Assembly (NCBI RefSeq): GCF_000002875.2
Contig: NC_009418.2
Coordinates: 282,404-346,403, forward strand
Reading direction: 5' to 3'
Source of the DNA: Leishmania infantum JPCM5
Lineage: Eukaryota; Euglenozoa; Kinetoplastea; Trypanosomatida; Trypanosomatidae
DNA length: 64,000 nucleotides
The notes under the pieces are model-generated. The model saw only the letters and a program-made list of their open reading frames with translations. It was not told the origin of the DNA and searched no databases. Positions 20,174-31,089 of the stretch are shown one piece after another. Each line of letters opens with the position of its first letter. The stretch's first letter is position 1. A program made the translations under genes and the position numbers.

Positions 20174-22430
20174 CGGTTACAATCGAAGAGGGCGAGCCAC
20201 AAGAAAGTATGAGACGGAGAAAGAAAAGAAGTGGGCGTATATTTGCTGTGTGTGCTCTTTTTTCTCCGTTGTAGCACGTCGCTCGGCAGTCTACCGCCAC
20301 CTGGGCCGAAGGAAACTCGGGGAGGGGGAGCTGGGGTCGTGGCGATGAGCAAAGACTCTACAGCGATACCCACCCACTCACAAACAAACGGTGGACAGCG
20401 CTCAAAATAAGAAATGAGGTAGAGCGACGACCACTACTACCAGCCAGTTGATGAGAAGGACCTTACGTAGTTTGGAGCGCGGAAAGTAGAAAGGAAAGGG
20501 AAGACTGAAACGAGCAGCTGATCCGAAAAGGGGGTATCCAATCGACGAGTACGAAGCGCGTTCCCACAAGTTGGGGGTCACAAAATAAAACTCCTACGCA
20601 GAGCGAGAAAAAAATGAGATGGAGCTTGAATCATAGACTGCAGCCTATCTTGACGGAAGAAACGTCTGGTGAATGGTGACGGCGTTTGACAGCTCTATGG
20701 AGAACAACAAAAAGACTTCTACAAGTGCCGCCTTTTCCCTTTCAGTGAAGCTTCAGCGGCAAAAGAAAAAATTACCAAACATGTTCCACCTAAATAAGCA
20801 AAACCAAACCACGCTTCGCCCCTCCTCGTGCAAAACAGCTTTCAAGATGCTCTCTGAGGGAATATATATTTCGAGGCAATTCTGCTTCTTTAAAGCGGTT
20901 TTCTCTCTTTTGTTGGCCTTTCAATGGCGACACACCAAGATGAAGAGCGACAGCGAAAGAAGAGTGAATATTGACTATTTCGAGTAGTGGGATGGCGGTA
21001 GCGGTAGCGGAAAGGGGGGGGGGAAGGATGGGTTCGAAAGAAGTCGAAATGATGTAAAGTGCCGTGTATGTGTATGTGACCGGTGTTTCTGTGCTTGCGC
21101 GTGTAGCTTAGCAAGCTCTAGAGAAGAGAAGGTACGCACGGTCTCGCAGTCTTACACGTAAATGTACAAACAAGCAGGAGCGGCAAAACAAAAGAGAAAG
21201 ACACAACGCTTGTGTTTCTTATAGGCGTGCTCTGGGGCGCAAAGCAAATGCCACAGCACACCGAAGGCCCGCTGCTTTTTGTTTTGTGTGTCCGTTGTTG
21301 TCAACAATGTTATTTTGCGTATCGCCGTCTGAGACTGTCAAATCAAAATTGCGGTTCTTCCTCGCGAAGCGTTTTTCGATCTTTTCGACTTGTTTCCATG
21401 CGTTGGCTCCACGTGTGACGTGATGACAAGACGACGACTGACTCGCGGAGGGGACTTGCTGCAGTTTAGTGATGGTGTGTGATTCCGCGGTCCATTGGGT
21501 TCGCCGGATCGCGTGTTGGACGATGTGGCAATCAAATATGAGTTCAGAAGGAGAGGTTAAAGTGAGAGAGCAGACGTGAAAAAGTAGACGTTGCATTCTC
21601 AAACGGACGCATAAAAAAAAGAAAGCTACATACAAAACGCAGTGTGCAGACGACAACTGTTCACATACACATGAGCAGTGTAGGCAACAACGCACAGTGG
21701 AGGTACCTATGTACCTAATCATGAAGGCAATCGCCTAAATAGTGCTCCGTTCAGAGACACATGCGATATGACCGTGCTGTGTGCGTAAGATGAACCAAAT
21801 GCCGTAAAGTTCAAGCAATTTATGGACATTTTAGCTCTCTAAGCATACAAGGCACCCCTTCAACCTCAGCGGGCTTGTTTTCTGTTTCCTTTTGCTGAAC
21901 AGTGACGACCACCAATTCCTGCATGGGGTCGCTTTCGGCGAAACGCTTCTAAGCTGCCCCTCGGACGCGATACCGCAACAAATCGCCCCGCAATGTTACC
22001 GACATACCAATACAAACAATGTCATACACACGAAGGGGAGAGGCGTGAGTAGTGCCATCGGTGGAAAATGTGACAATGCATATCTTTCTCAACCTTCTCT
22101 CCTCGCTATGCGCTCTGAGCGAAAAGTCCACCTCCTCCTAAAAAGAGCACAGGCTACTATTCCTGAATATGCAAACAGAAACACACAAAAACCACGACCA
22201 CAACACTTTACTTCAACGCCGTAGAGATCACGCAAGGTAGGCGAGATAAAGACAATGCAAGCGGAAGCAGGTTGAGGGAGTGAAAACAGAGGGGGAGCAG
22301 GAGTGGTGCAAACGCGCAATGGGCTCGCCAAATGCTCGGGCAGCTGTTCCCCCGCCTCCAGCTCTTCCATACGTTCGCCACTCAGAACTGCGCCACACAT
22401 CACCCGCCTCCCGAGCAAGAAAGTCGCGAC
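20174..22430. other. Intergenic region between the two FAZ1-like genes
   Basis: A 2.26-kb spacer. It must contain the 3' UTR of paralogue B and the 5' region of A. On the minus strand, a pyrimidine-rich stretch at about 20200-20275 lies just before the start of A. No coding sequence with family resemblance or a good start context was seen. Confidence 0.55.
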
Positions 22431-25400
22431 TTAGTCGTGATCAAAGCTCACTTGTTTGATGTTGTCCCCGGGAACGTGGCATGCATTACTAGAATCAATT
22501 ACAAACGCTGCGAATAGCGCCTCTGGACGCTCGCGAACAATCCTCTCCCAGTTTCCATCAAATATCTTAGTGTGCCGTGTCACAACCTGCTTCTTGTCCC
22601 CGGTGGGATCCACCCAAAGCTCATTGTGATAGCGCAGTTCCTTTACTTCGCATTCCTTGTCGCGCAGTAGCGCCAGCAGCGCATCATTGATTCCCTTCAG
22701 CTTCTTCAACTCCATCAACACCACAAGAAGCTCCCCTTCCATGGCCGCACCATCCTCTTGGCGCCGACGATCCATCTCATAAGCTTGATCGCGTACCTTC
22801 TCGAGTTCTACCATCAGATCTGAGTTTTCCCTCAACTTTTCCTTCACAGTCTCCTCAGCAGCACAAGCCACCTCCACTGCATTTTCAAGAGCGGTCTGCT
22901 TGGCTTTGTACTCATCCAGCGTGACAGCGTACAGCGGCTCCGCGGCGATAGTGACGGGGTCGACGGCCTCCGCGGCAGGGTTTATCTGCGCAGCGGGGCG
23001 GCCTCGGCTACCTGCGCGGGCATTGCGCGTCGAGATGCCGTCGGCCGCAGCCAGCTCTGGCTCATCGGCGCGCGCTCCATGCGCGGCACGCCGCTTCTCC
23101 CGAAATGCAGCCAGCTCCGGATCCTTATCCGCCAGCTCACCAGCCAGCCTCTCGGCCTCCTCCTGCGCCCTCTCCAGCTCGGTGGCCAGCCGCTCGTTGT
23201 CGCTGGCCAGCTGGCGGTTGTCGGCCTTCTGCCTCTCCCCGTCCTCCTGCGCCTTCTGGAGCTCGCCCGCCAGTGTCTCGGCCTCCTCCTCTGCCTTTTC
23301 GAGATCGCCGGCCAGCCTCTCGGCCTCCTCCTGCGCCCTCTCCAGCTCGGTGGCCAGCCGCTCGTTGTCGCTGGCCAGCTGGCGGTTGTCGGCCTTCTGC
23401 CTCTCCCCGTCCTCCTGCGCCTTCTGGAGCTCGCCCGCCAGTGTCTCGGCCTCCTCCTCTGCCTTTTCGAGATCGCCGGCCAGCCTCTCGGCCTCCTCCT
23501 GCGCCCTCTCCAGCTCGGTGGCCAGCCGCTCGTTGTCGCTGGCCAGCTGGCGGTTGTCGGCCTTCTGCCTCTCCCCGTCCTCCTGCGCCTTCTGCAGCTC
23601 GGCCGCCAGTGTCTCGGCCTCCTCCTGCGCCTTTTCGAGATCGCCGGCCAGCCTCTCGGCCTCCTCCTCTGCCTTTTCGAGATCGCCGGCCAGCCTCTCG
23701 GCCTCCTCCTGCGCCCTCTCCAGCTCGGTGGCCAGCCGCTCGTTGTCGCTGGCCAGCTGGCGGTTGTCGGCCTTCTGCCTCTCCCCGTCCTCCTGCGCCT
23801 TCTGGAGCTCGCCCGCCAGTGTCTCGGCCTCCTCCTGCGCCTTTTCGAGATCGCCGGCCAGCCTCTCGGCCTCCTCCTCTGCCTTTTCGAGATCGCCGGC
23901 CAGCCTCTCGGCCTCCTCCTGCGCCCTCTCCAGCTCGGTGGCCAGCCGCTCGTTGTCGCTGGCCAGCTGGCGGTTGTCGGCCTTCTGCCTCTCCCCGTCC
24001 TCCTGCGCCTTCTGCAGCTCGGCCGCCAGTGTCTCGGCCTCCTCCTGCGCCCTCTCCAGCTCGGTGGCCAGCCGCTCGTTGTCGCTGGCCAGCTGGCGGT
24101 TGTCGGCCTTCTGCCTCTCCCCGTCCTCCTGCGCCTTCTGCAGCTCGCCCGCCAGTGTCTCGGCCTCCTCCTCTGCCTTTTCGAGATCGCCGGCCAGCCT
24201 CTCGGCCTCCTCCTGCGCCCTCTCCAGCTCGGTGGCCAGCCGCTCGTTGTCGCTGGCCAGCTGGCGGTTGCCGGCCTTCTGCCTCTCCCCGTCCTCCTGC
24301 GCCTTCTGCAGCTCGGCCGCCAGTGTCTCGGCCTCCTCCTCTGCCTTTTCGAGATCGCCGGCCAGCCTCTCGGCCTCCTCCTGCGCCCTCTCCAGCTCGG
24401 TGGCCAGCCGCTCGTTGTCGCTGGCCAGCTGGCGGTTGCCGGCCTTCTGCCTCTCCCCGTCCTCCTGCGCCTTCTGCAGCTCGGCCGCCAGTGTCTCGGC
24501 CTCCTCCTCTGCCTTTTCGAGATCGCCGGCCAGCCTCTCGGCCTCCTCCTGCGCCCTCTCCAGCTCGGTGGCCAGCCGCTCGTTGTCGCTGGCCAGCTGG
24601 CGGTTGTCGGCCCTCTGCCTCTCCCCGTCCTCCTGCGCCTTCTGCAGCTCGCCGGCCAGCCTCTCGGCCTCCTCCTGCGCCTTTTCGAGATCGCCGGCCA
24701 GCCTCTCGGCCTCCTCCTGCGCCCTCTCCAGCTCGGTGGCCAGCCGCTCGTTGTCGCTGGCCAGCTGGCGGTTGTCGGCCCTCTGCCTCTCCCCGTCCTC
24801 CTGCGCCTTCTGCAGCTCGCCGGCCAGCCTCTCGGCCTCCTCCTGCGCCTTTTCGAGATCGCCGGCCAGCCTCTCGGCCTCCTCCTGCGCCCTCTCCAGC
24901 TCGGTGGCCAGCCGCTCGTTGTCGCTGGCCAGCTGGCGGTTGTCGGCCCTCTGCCTCTCCCCGTCCTCCTGCGCCTTCTGCAGCTCGCCGGCCAGCCTCT
25001 CGGCCTCCTCCTGCGCCTTTTCGAGATCGCCGGCCAGCCTCTCGGCCTCCTCCTGCGCCCTCTCCAGCTCGGTGGCCAGCCGCTCGTTGTCGCTGGCCAG
25101 CTGGCGGTTGCCGGCCTTCTGCCTCTCCCCGTCCTCCTGCGCCTTCTGCAGCTCGCCGGCCAGCCTCTCGGCCTCCTCCTGCGCCTTTTCGAGATCGCCG
25201 GCCAGCCTCTCGGCCTCCTCCTGCGCCCTCTCCAGCTCGGTGGCCAGCCGCTCGTTGTCGCTGGCCAGCTGGCGGTTGTCGGCCCTCTGCCTCTCCCCGT
25301 CCTCCTGCGCCTTCTGCAGCTCGCCGGCCAGTGTCTCGGCCTCCTCCTCTGCCTTTTCGAGATCGCCGGCCAGCCTCTCGGCCTCCTCCTGCGCCCTCTC

Positions 25401-28400
25401 CAGCTCGGTGGCCAGCCGCTCGTTGTCGCTGGCCAGCTGGCGGTTGCCGGCCTTCTGCCTCTCCCCGTCCTCCTGCGCCTTCTGCAGCTCGGCCGCCAGT
25501 GTCTCGGCCTCCTCCTCTGCCTTTTCGAGATCGCCGGCCAGCCTCTCGGCCTCCTCCTGCGCCCTCTCCAGCTCGGTGGCCAGCCGCTCGTTGTCGCTGG
25601 CCAGCTGGCGGTTGTCGGCCTTCTGCCTCTCCCCGTCCTCCTGCGCCTTCTGCAGCTCGCCGGCCAGCCTCTCGGCCTCCTCTGCGCCTTTTCGAGATCG
25701 CCGGCCAGCCTCTCGGCCTCCTCCTGCGCCCTCTCCAGCTCGGTGGCCAGCCGCTCGTTGTCGCTGGCCAGCTGGCGGTTGTCGGCCTTCTGCCTCTCCC
25801 CGTCCTCCTGCGCCTTCTGCAGCTCGGCCGCCAGTGTCTCGGCCTCCTCCTCTGCCTTTTCGAGATCGCCGGCCAGCCTCTCGGCCTCCTCCTGCGCCCT
25901 CTCCAGCTCGGTGGCCAGCCGCTCGTTGTCGCTGGCCAGCTGGCGGTTGTCGGCCTTCTGCCTCTCCCCGTCCTCCTGCGCCTTCTGCAGCTCGCCCGCC
26001 AGTGTCTCGGCCTCCTCCTGCGCCTTTTCGAGATCGCCGGCCAGCCTCTCGGCCTCCTCCTGCGCCCTCTCCAGCTCGGTGGCCAGCCGCTCGTTGTCGC
26101 TGGCCAGCTGGCGGTTGTCGGCCCTCTGCCTCTCCCCGTCCTCCTGCGCCTTCTGCAGCTCGCCGGCCAGCCTCTCGGCCTCCTCCTGCGCCTTTTCGAG
26201 ATCGCCGGCCAGCCTCTCGGCCTCCTCCTGCGCCCTCTCCAGCTCGGTGGCCAGCCGCTCGTTGTCGCTGGCCAGCTGGCGGTTGTCGGCCCTCTGCCTC
26301 TCCCCGTCCTCCTGCGCCTTCTGCAGCTCGGCCGCCAGTGTCTCGGCCTCCTCCTGCGCCCTCTCCAGCTCGGTGGCCAGCCGCTCGTTGTCGCTGGCCN
26401 NNNNNNNNNNNNNNNNNNNNNNNNNNNNNNNNNNNNNNNNNNNNNNNNNNNNNNNNNNNNNNNNNNNNNNNNNNNNNNNNNNNNNNNNNNNNNNNNNNNN
26501 GCCTTTTGGAGATCGGCGGCCAGCGTCTCGGCTTCCTCCTGCGCCCTATCCAGATCGGGGGCCAGCCTCTCGTCGTCGTTGTGCAGCTTGCGGAGGTCGG
26601 CCGTCAGCCTCTCGCCGTCCTCGTGCGCCTTTTGGAGATCGGCGGCCAGAGTCTCGGCCTCCTCCTGCGCCTTCTCCAGCTCGGCGGCCAGCCTCTCGTC
26701 GTCGTCGTGCACCCTCTGGAGCTCGGCGGTCAGCCTCTCGCCGTCGTCGTGCACCTTGTGGAGGTCGGCCGTCAGCGTCTCGGCGTCCTCCTGCGCCTTT
26801 TGGAGATCGCCGGCCAGCCTCTCGGCCTCCTCCTGCGCCCTCTCCAGCTCGGTGGCCAGCCGCTCGTTGTCGCTGGCCAGCTGGCGGTTGTCGGCCTTCT
26901 GCCTCTCCCCGTCCTCCTGCGCCTTCTGCAGCTCGGCCGCCAGTGTCTCGGCCTCCTCCTGCGCCTTTTCGAGATCGCCGGCCAGCCTCTCGGCCTCCTC
27001 CTGCGCCCTCTCCAGCTCGGTGGCCAGCCGCTCGTTGTCGCTGGCCAGCTGGCGGTTGCCGGCCTTCTGCCTCTCCCCGTCCTCCTGCGCCTTCTGCAGC
27101 TCGCCGGCCAGCCTCTCGGCCTCCTCCTGCGCCTTTTCGAGATCGCCGGCCAGCCTCTCGGCCTCCTCCTGCGCCCTCTCCAGCTCGGTGGCCAGCCGCT
27201 CGTTGTCGCTGGCCAGCTGGCGGTTGTCGGCCCTCTGCCTCTCCCCGTCCTCCTGCGCCTTCTGCAGCTCGCCCGCCAGTGTCTCGGCCTCCTCCTCTGC
27301 CTTTTCGAGATCGCCGGCCAGCCTCTCGGCCTCCTCCTGCGCCCTCTCCAGCTCGGTGGCCAGCCGCTCGTTGTCGCTGGCCAGCTGGCGGTTGTCGGCC
27401 TTCTGCCTCTCCCCGTCCTCCTGCGCCTTCTGCAGCTCGGCCGCCAGTGTCTCGGCCTCCTCCTGTGCCTTTTCGAGATCGCCGGCCAGCCTCTCGGCCT
27501 CCTCCTGCGCCCTCTCCAGCTCGGTGGCCAGCCGCTCGTTGTCGCTGGCCAGCTGGCGGTTGTCGGCCTTCTGCCTCTCCCCGTCCTCCTGCGCCTTCTG
27601 CAGCTCGCCCGCCAGTGTCTCGGCCTCCTCCTGCGCCCTCTCCAGCTCGGTGGCCAGCCGCTCGTTGTCGCTGGCCAGCTGGCGGTTGTCGGCCTTCTGC
27701 CTCTCCCCGTCCTCCTGCGCCTTCTGCAGCTCGCCCGCCAGTGTCTCGGCCTCCTCCTCTGCCTTTTCGAGATCGCCGGCCAGCCTCTCGGCCTCCTCCT
27801 GCGCCCTCTCCAGCTCGGTGGCCAGCCGCTCGTTGTCGCTGGCCAGCTGGCGGTTGTCGGCCTTCTGCCTCTCCCCGTCCTCCTGCGCCTTCTGGAGCTC
27901 GCCCGCCAGTGTCTCGGCCTCCTCCTCTGCCTTTTCGAGATCGCCGGCCAGCCTCTCGGCCTCCTCCTGCGCCCTCTCCAGCTCGGTGGCCAGCCGCTCG
28001 TTGTCGCTGGCCAGCTGGCGGTTGTCGGCCTTCTGCCTCTCCCCGTCCTCCTGCGCCTTCTGCAGCTCGGCCGCCAGTGTCTCGGCCTCCTCCTGCGCCT
28101 TTTCGAGATCGCCGGCCAGCCTCTCGGCCTCCTCCTGCGCCCTCTCCAGCTCGGTGGCCAGCCGCTCGTTGTCGCTGGCCAGCTGGCGGTTGCCGGCCTT
28201 CTGCCTCTCCCCGTCCTCCTGCGCCTTCTGCAGCTCGCCCGCCAGTGTCTCGGCCTCCTCCTCTGCCTTTTCGAGATCGCCGGCCAGCCTCTCGGCCTCC
28301 TCCTGCGCCCTCTCCAGCTCGGTGGCCAGCCGCTCGTTGTCGCTGGCCAGCTGGCGGTTGTCGGCCTTCTGCCTCTCCCCGTCCTCCTGCGCCTTCTGGA

Positions 28401-31089
28401 GCTCGGCCGCCAGTGTCTCGGCCTCCTCCTCTGCCTTTTCGAGATCGCCGGCCAGCCTCTCGGCCTCCTCCTGCGCCCTCTCCAGCTCGGTGGCCAGCCG
28501 CTCGTTGTCGCTGGCCAGCTGGCGGTTGTCGGCCTTCTGCCTCTCCCCGTCCTCCTGCGCCTTCTGCAGCTCGCCCGCCAGTGTCTCGGCCTCCTCCTCT
28601 GCCTTTTCGAGATCGCCGACCAGCCTCTGGACCTCCTCCTTTGCGCTGTTTAGGGCGGTCTGCTTGGCTTTGTACTCATCCAGCGTGACAGCGTACAGCG
28701 GGTCCGCGGCGATGGTGACGGGGTCGAAGGGCTCCGCGGCAGTGGTTATGTGCGCAGGGGGGCGGCCTCGGCTGCGTGCGGATGCATTGCGTGTCGAGAC
28801 GCCGTCGGCCGCAGCCAGCTCTGGTTCATCGGCGCGAGCGTCGTGCGCGGAGCGGCGCTTCTGGTGGAAGGCGGTGAGTATTTGTTTTTGTTTTTCGCTG
28901 AGCTCGGCGGAAAGTTGAAGTTGCTGGTCGAGGTCATTGTTACGACATCGCACTTCGCGTAGCTGGCTTTGAAGCTGATTAAGGGCGAGTTCCTTGTCGT
29001 CAAGCTGTTTCTGAAGGGCGTCTGCGCGTTGTTTTTCTTTGTCGCAGAGTGCCTTTTGAGCGTTCAGCTCATCGATAGTAACGGCGTACAATGGCTCCTC
29101 TGCGGTGGGTGGGATGGGCGAGAGGTTGCGGTGTGCGCGCAGCTGTTGTGCTTGCTGGTGCTGCATGTGGTAGTGCTCTAGCTGTGCGCCTTGTGTGTCT
29201 GCAAGGTCCTTGAGCTTTTCGACTAGGTTTTGGAGGCGGTCAATCTCATCGGCAAGGTCCGCGTTGCGCAGGGTGAGAGCGTCCTGATCGCGCTGGAGTA
29301 CAGCAGCCTGCTTCTTGAAACGTTCGGCAGACTTTTCGAGGGTGTACTGAAGCGACCTGTTCTCGTTGTTGATCTTATCGAGAAGCATGAGAAGATCCCC
29401 AATTTCGCTCTCGTATGCGTCTTTGTCTCCTAAGTAGTCGAATCCGGCAAGTTGGGTGACGAACTCGTCGAAGCCAAGTCCAGCAAACTTGTGATCGTCG
29501 ATTCCCAGGGCGTTGCAGATATCAGCCACGGCCCTGTCCAGACCTGTTTTTGGAGCGTCGCGGTTTTTGTAAATATAATTCATCAGCCGTGTGGGCATCT
29601 GCGAAATACGCTCATCTACTTCCGTTCCCGTCATCTTGGCAGGGTGTGTTATCTCACATCTCACGCACAATTGATCACATTCGGGGGTAAACTTAATGTG
29701 TTGAACAAAGTTGGGATCAACGTGAACTGCAAGCGCTGTATCAGAGGCGAAGGCGGCACGCACTTCCTCGAATCTCTCTGCTATCAAGTAAGCCCATTCG
29801 GCACCAGGGTACTTCTTCACGTGTGATGTTGCCACTGAGACAGCTTCGTAATCTGGTTCCCACCTCTCATCATGCTTTTGCAGCTCAGCGACCAGGGCAT
29901 TCAAGCGATCAATTTCCTTCTGAGTGTCCTCAGTGCGTGCCCACTTGGCTTCTGCCTCACCACTTCGGATGATAGACGAAAAATAGTGCTCCTGTAGGTA
30001 GAGACGCTTTTTTTCCAGCTCTGCAGTGTAAAGGGAAAGTGTGTGTAGTTCTGCTGCTGCTTCGACGTACCTGCAGGCAATAGAATTCATGCGACTCTTT
30101 AGCTGAAAACGGGTTGCCTTAGCTTCAAAGAGAATCTGCTCGACCTCATCCTTAGTCAGCACGCATCCCTTCACACCGGTGTCCACATTGACGGGAGAGA
30201 TGACGGCAGACAGCGGAATGGTCACGAGGACTGACGTCCTGGTGAAGGAGGTGACCTGACCAGGGAGTGCAGCCGTGTCCTTTGAAGACAGCTCGTCCTT
30301 GAGCTTGGCGATCTTGGCGCGACAGGCCTTCATGCCAGCAATGGCGGCTGCGATGGCGTCGTTCTGCTCCTGGATGCGCTTGTCGTGCGCCAGGAGGTTG
30401 TACGCCTGCTGGTAGGCAAGAGCTGTGATGACCCACGCATGGAGGCTGGCCACCACCGGCGAGTCGCGCGCCGCCGCCTTGTAGTTCAGCTTGGGGTCCT
30501 GCTCCAGGGACTGCTGGAGGCTTTCCGCGGAAGGATAGAGCTTCGCGAGAACGTCTGTCTTGGCGATCTCATCGAGAGCGGCTGGCTTCCGGTACTCCAG
30601 TTGCACATCTGCCCACTCGTAGAACTCAACCGCCGTGGGATCGCACTTGGCCACGGCCCACACCGCCTTCAGCACTGCTACAGCAACCGGGGATGGGGCG
30701 GCCTGGGCCGTGACCTTGCGCAAATCGACCTCGTCAATGAGCTCTACTTTTTCACGAGCCTTGTCAAAGTGGCCTCGAACGTGTGAAACACGATCCTCAT
30801 TGCTACGGCGGATGGATGCGAGCTTCTCTCGTGCGATAGCCAGCATATCATGATAGTTCTTCATGCGTCCATTTTCCGTGTCGACCTCTTTGAGGAGAAT
30901 GGAGCGCAGCGTGTCAATGTCTCCGGTGTGAAGGCCCCACTGCTGCACGACGGCCGTGTAGTCCTTGATCTCACGCACCGTACCCAGGGTCCACTGCCAC
31001 GTCTTCGCAGCGTGAAGGTAGTCGTAGGCGACCACCTGCCCAGCTTGCAGTTGGGGAAAGGCGGGATTGATGTTGCTTAAAAAGGACAT
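22431..31089 (-). CDS. FAZ1-like giant coiled-coil protein, paralogue B (interrupted by gap and frameshift)
   Basis: Starts with ATG at 31089 and ends at 22431, about 2,890 codons as assembled. The order is: 14 unique residues; a 300-residue N-terminal domain shared with A; a unique helical region; a 50-residue domain with W, ER.E and AAF..D (about 423-476); coiled coil; two EPLYAVT-type modules; a huge array of 56-residue coiled-coil repeats (about 28620-23140); another module; and a C-terminal domain ending SSNACHVPGDN...FDHD like A. The frame is 0 (coordinate modulo 3) before the N run, 1 between 26399 and about 25681, and 2 after it. Two discontinuities therefore break the frame: a gap of unknown true size and a one-base deletion near 25676-25685. 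The same open frame resumes on each side, so an assembly fault is likelier than a pseudogene. The repeats recall B-cell repeat antigens of Leishmania and the 14-residue repeats of T. brucei FAZ1. Confidence 0.8.
23140..28620 (-). repeat. Coiled-coil tandem array (168-bp units built from 42-bp modules)
   Basis: About 31 units are visible, roughly 11 on the N-terminal side of the gap and 20 on the other. The typical unit is 56 residues (eight heptads) and includes NRQLASDNERLATELERAQE, ERLAGDLEKA and ETLA(G/A)ELQKAQEDGE. Some units lack, and others gain, 14-residue (42-bp) blocks. Point variation is limited to a few positions (K/R, D/G, E/Q, A/G). The stretch at 26501-26805 is a divergent subfamily of plain 14-residue repeats. 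Confidence 0.95.
26400..26500. other. Assembly gap (run of N)
   Basis: An uninterrupted run of 101 N inside the repeat array. The reading frame does not match across it, so its printed length is not the true length and an unknown number of repeat units is missing. Confidence 0.99.
30134..31044 (-). repeat. Near-identical N-terminal block, copy in paralogue B
   Basis: The partner of 19221-20131. It encodes the shared N-terminal domain and differs in only a few bases near the inner edge. Flanking codons on both sides are unrelated. Confidence 0.9.

Noticed and set aside
21030..21060. GGTTCGAAA resembling a tRNA B box
   Set aside because: No matching A box, acceptor stem or anticodon arm could be folded around it; the same applies near 32041.
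26400..26500. Paralogue B as a true pseudogene
   Set aside because: Both frame breaks coincide with a gap and with a repeat-rich place prone to consensus error, and every segment is fully open in its correct frame.
22900..28918. Very long plus-strand open frames of about 1,900 residues over the repeat array
   Set aside because: They are frame shadows of the GC-rich repeats on the other strand: low-complexity Ser/Pro/Leu readings with no start context.
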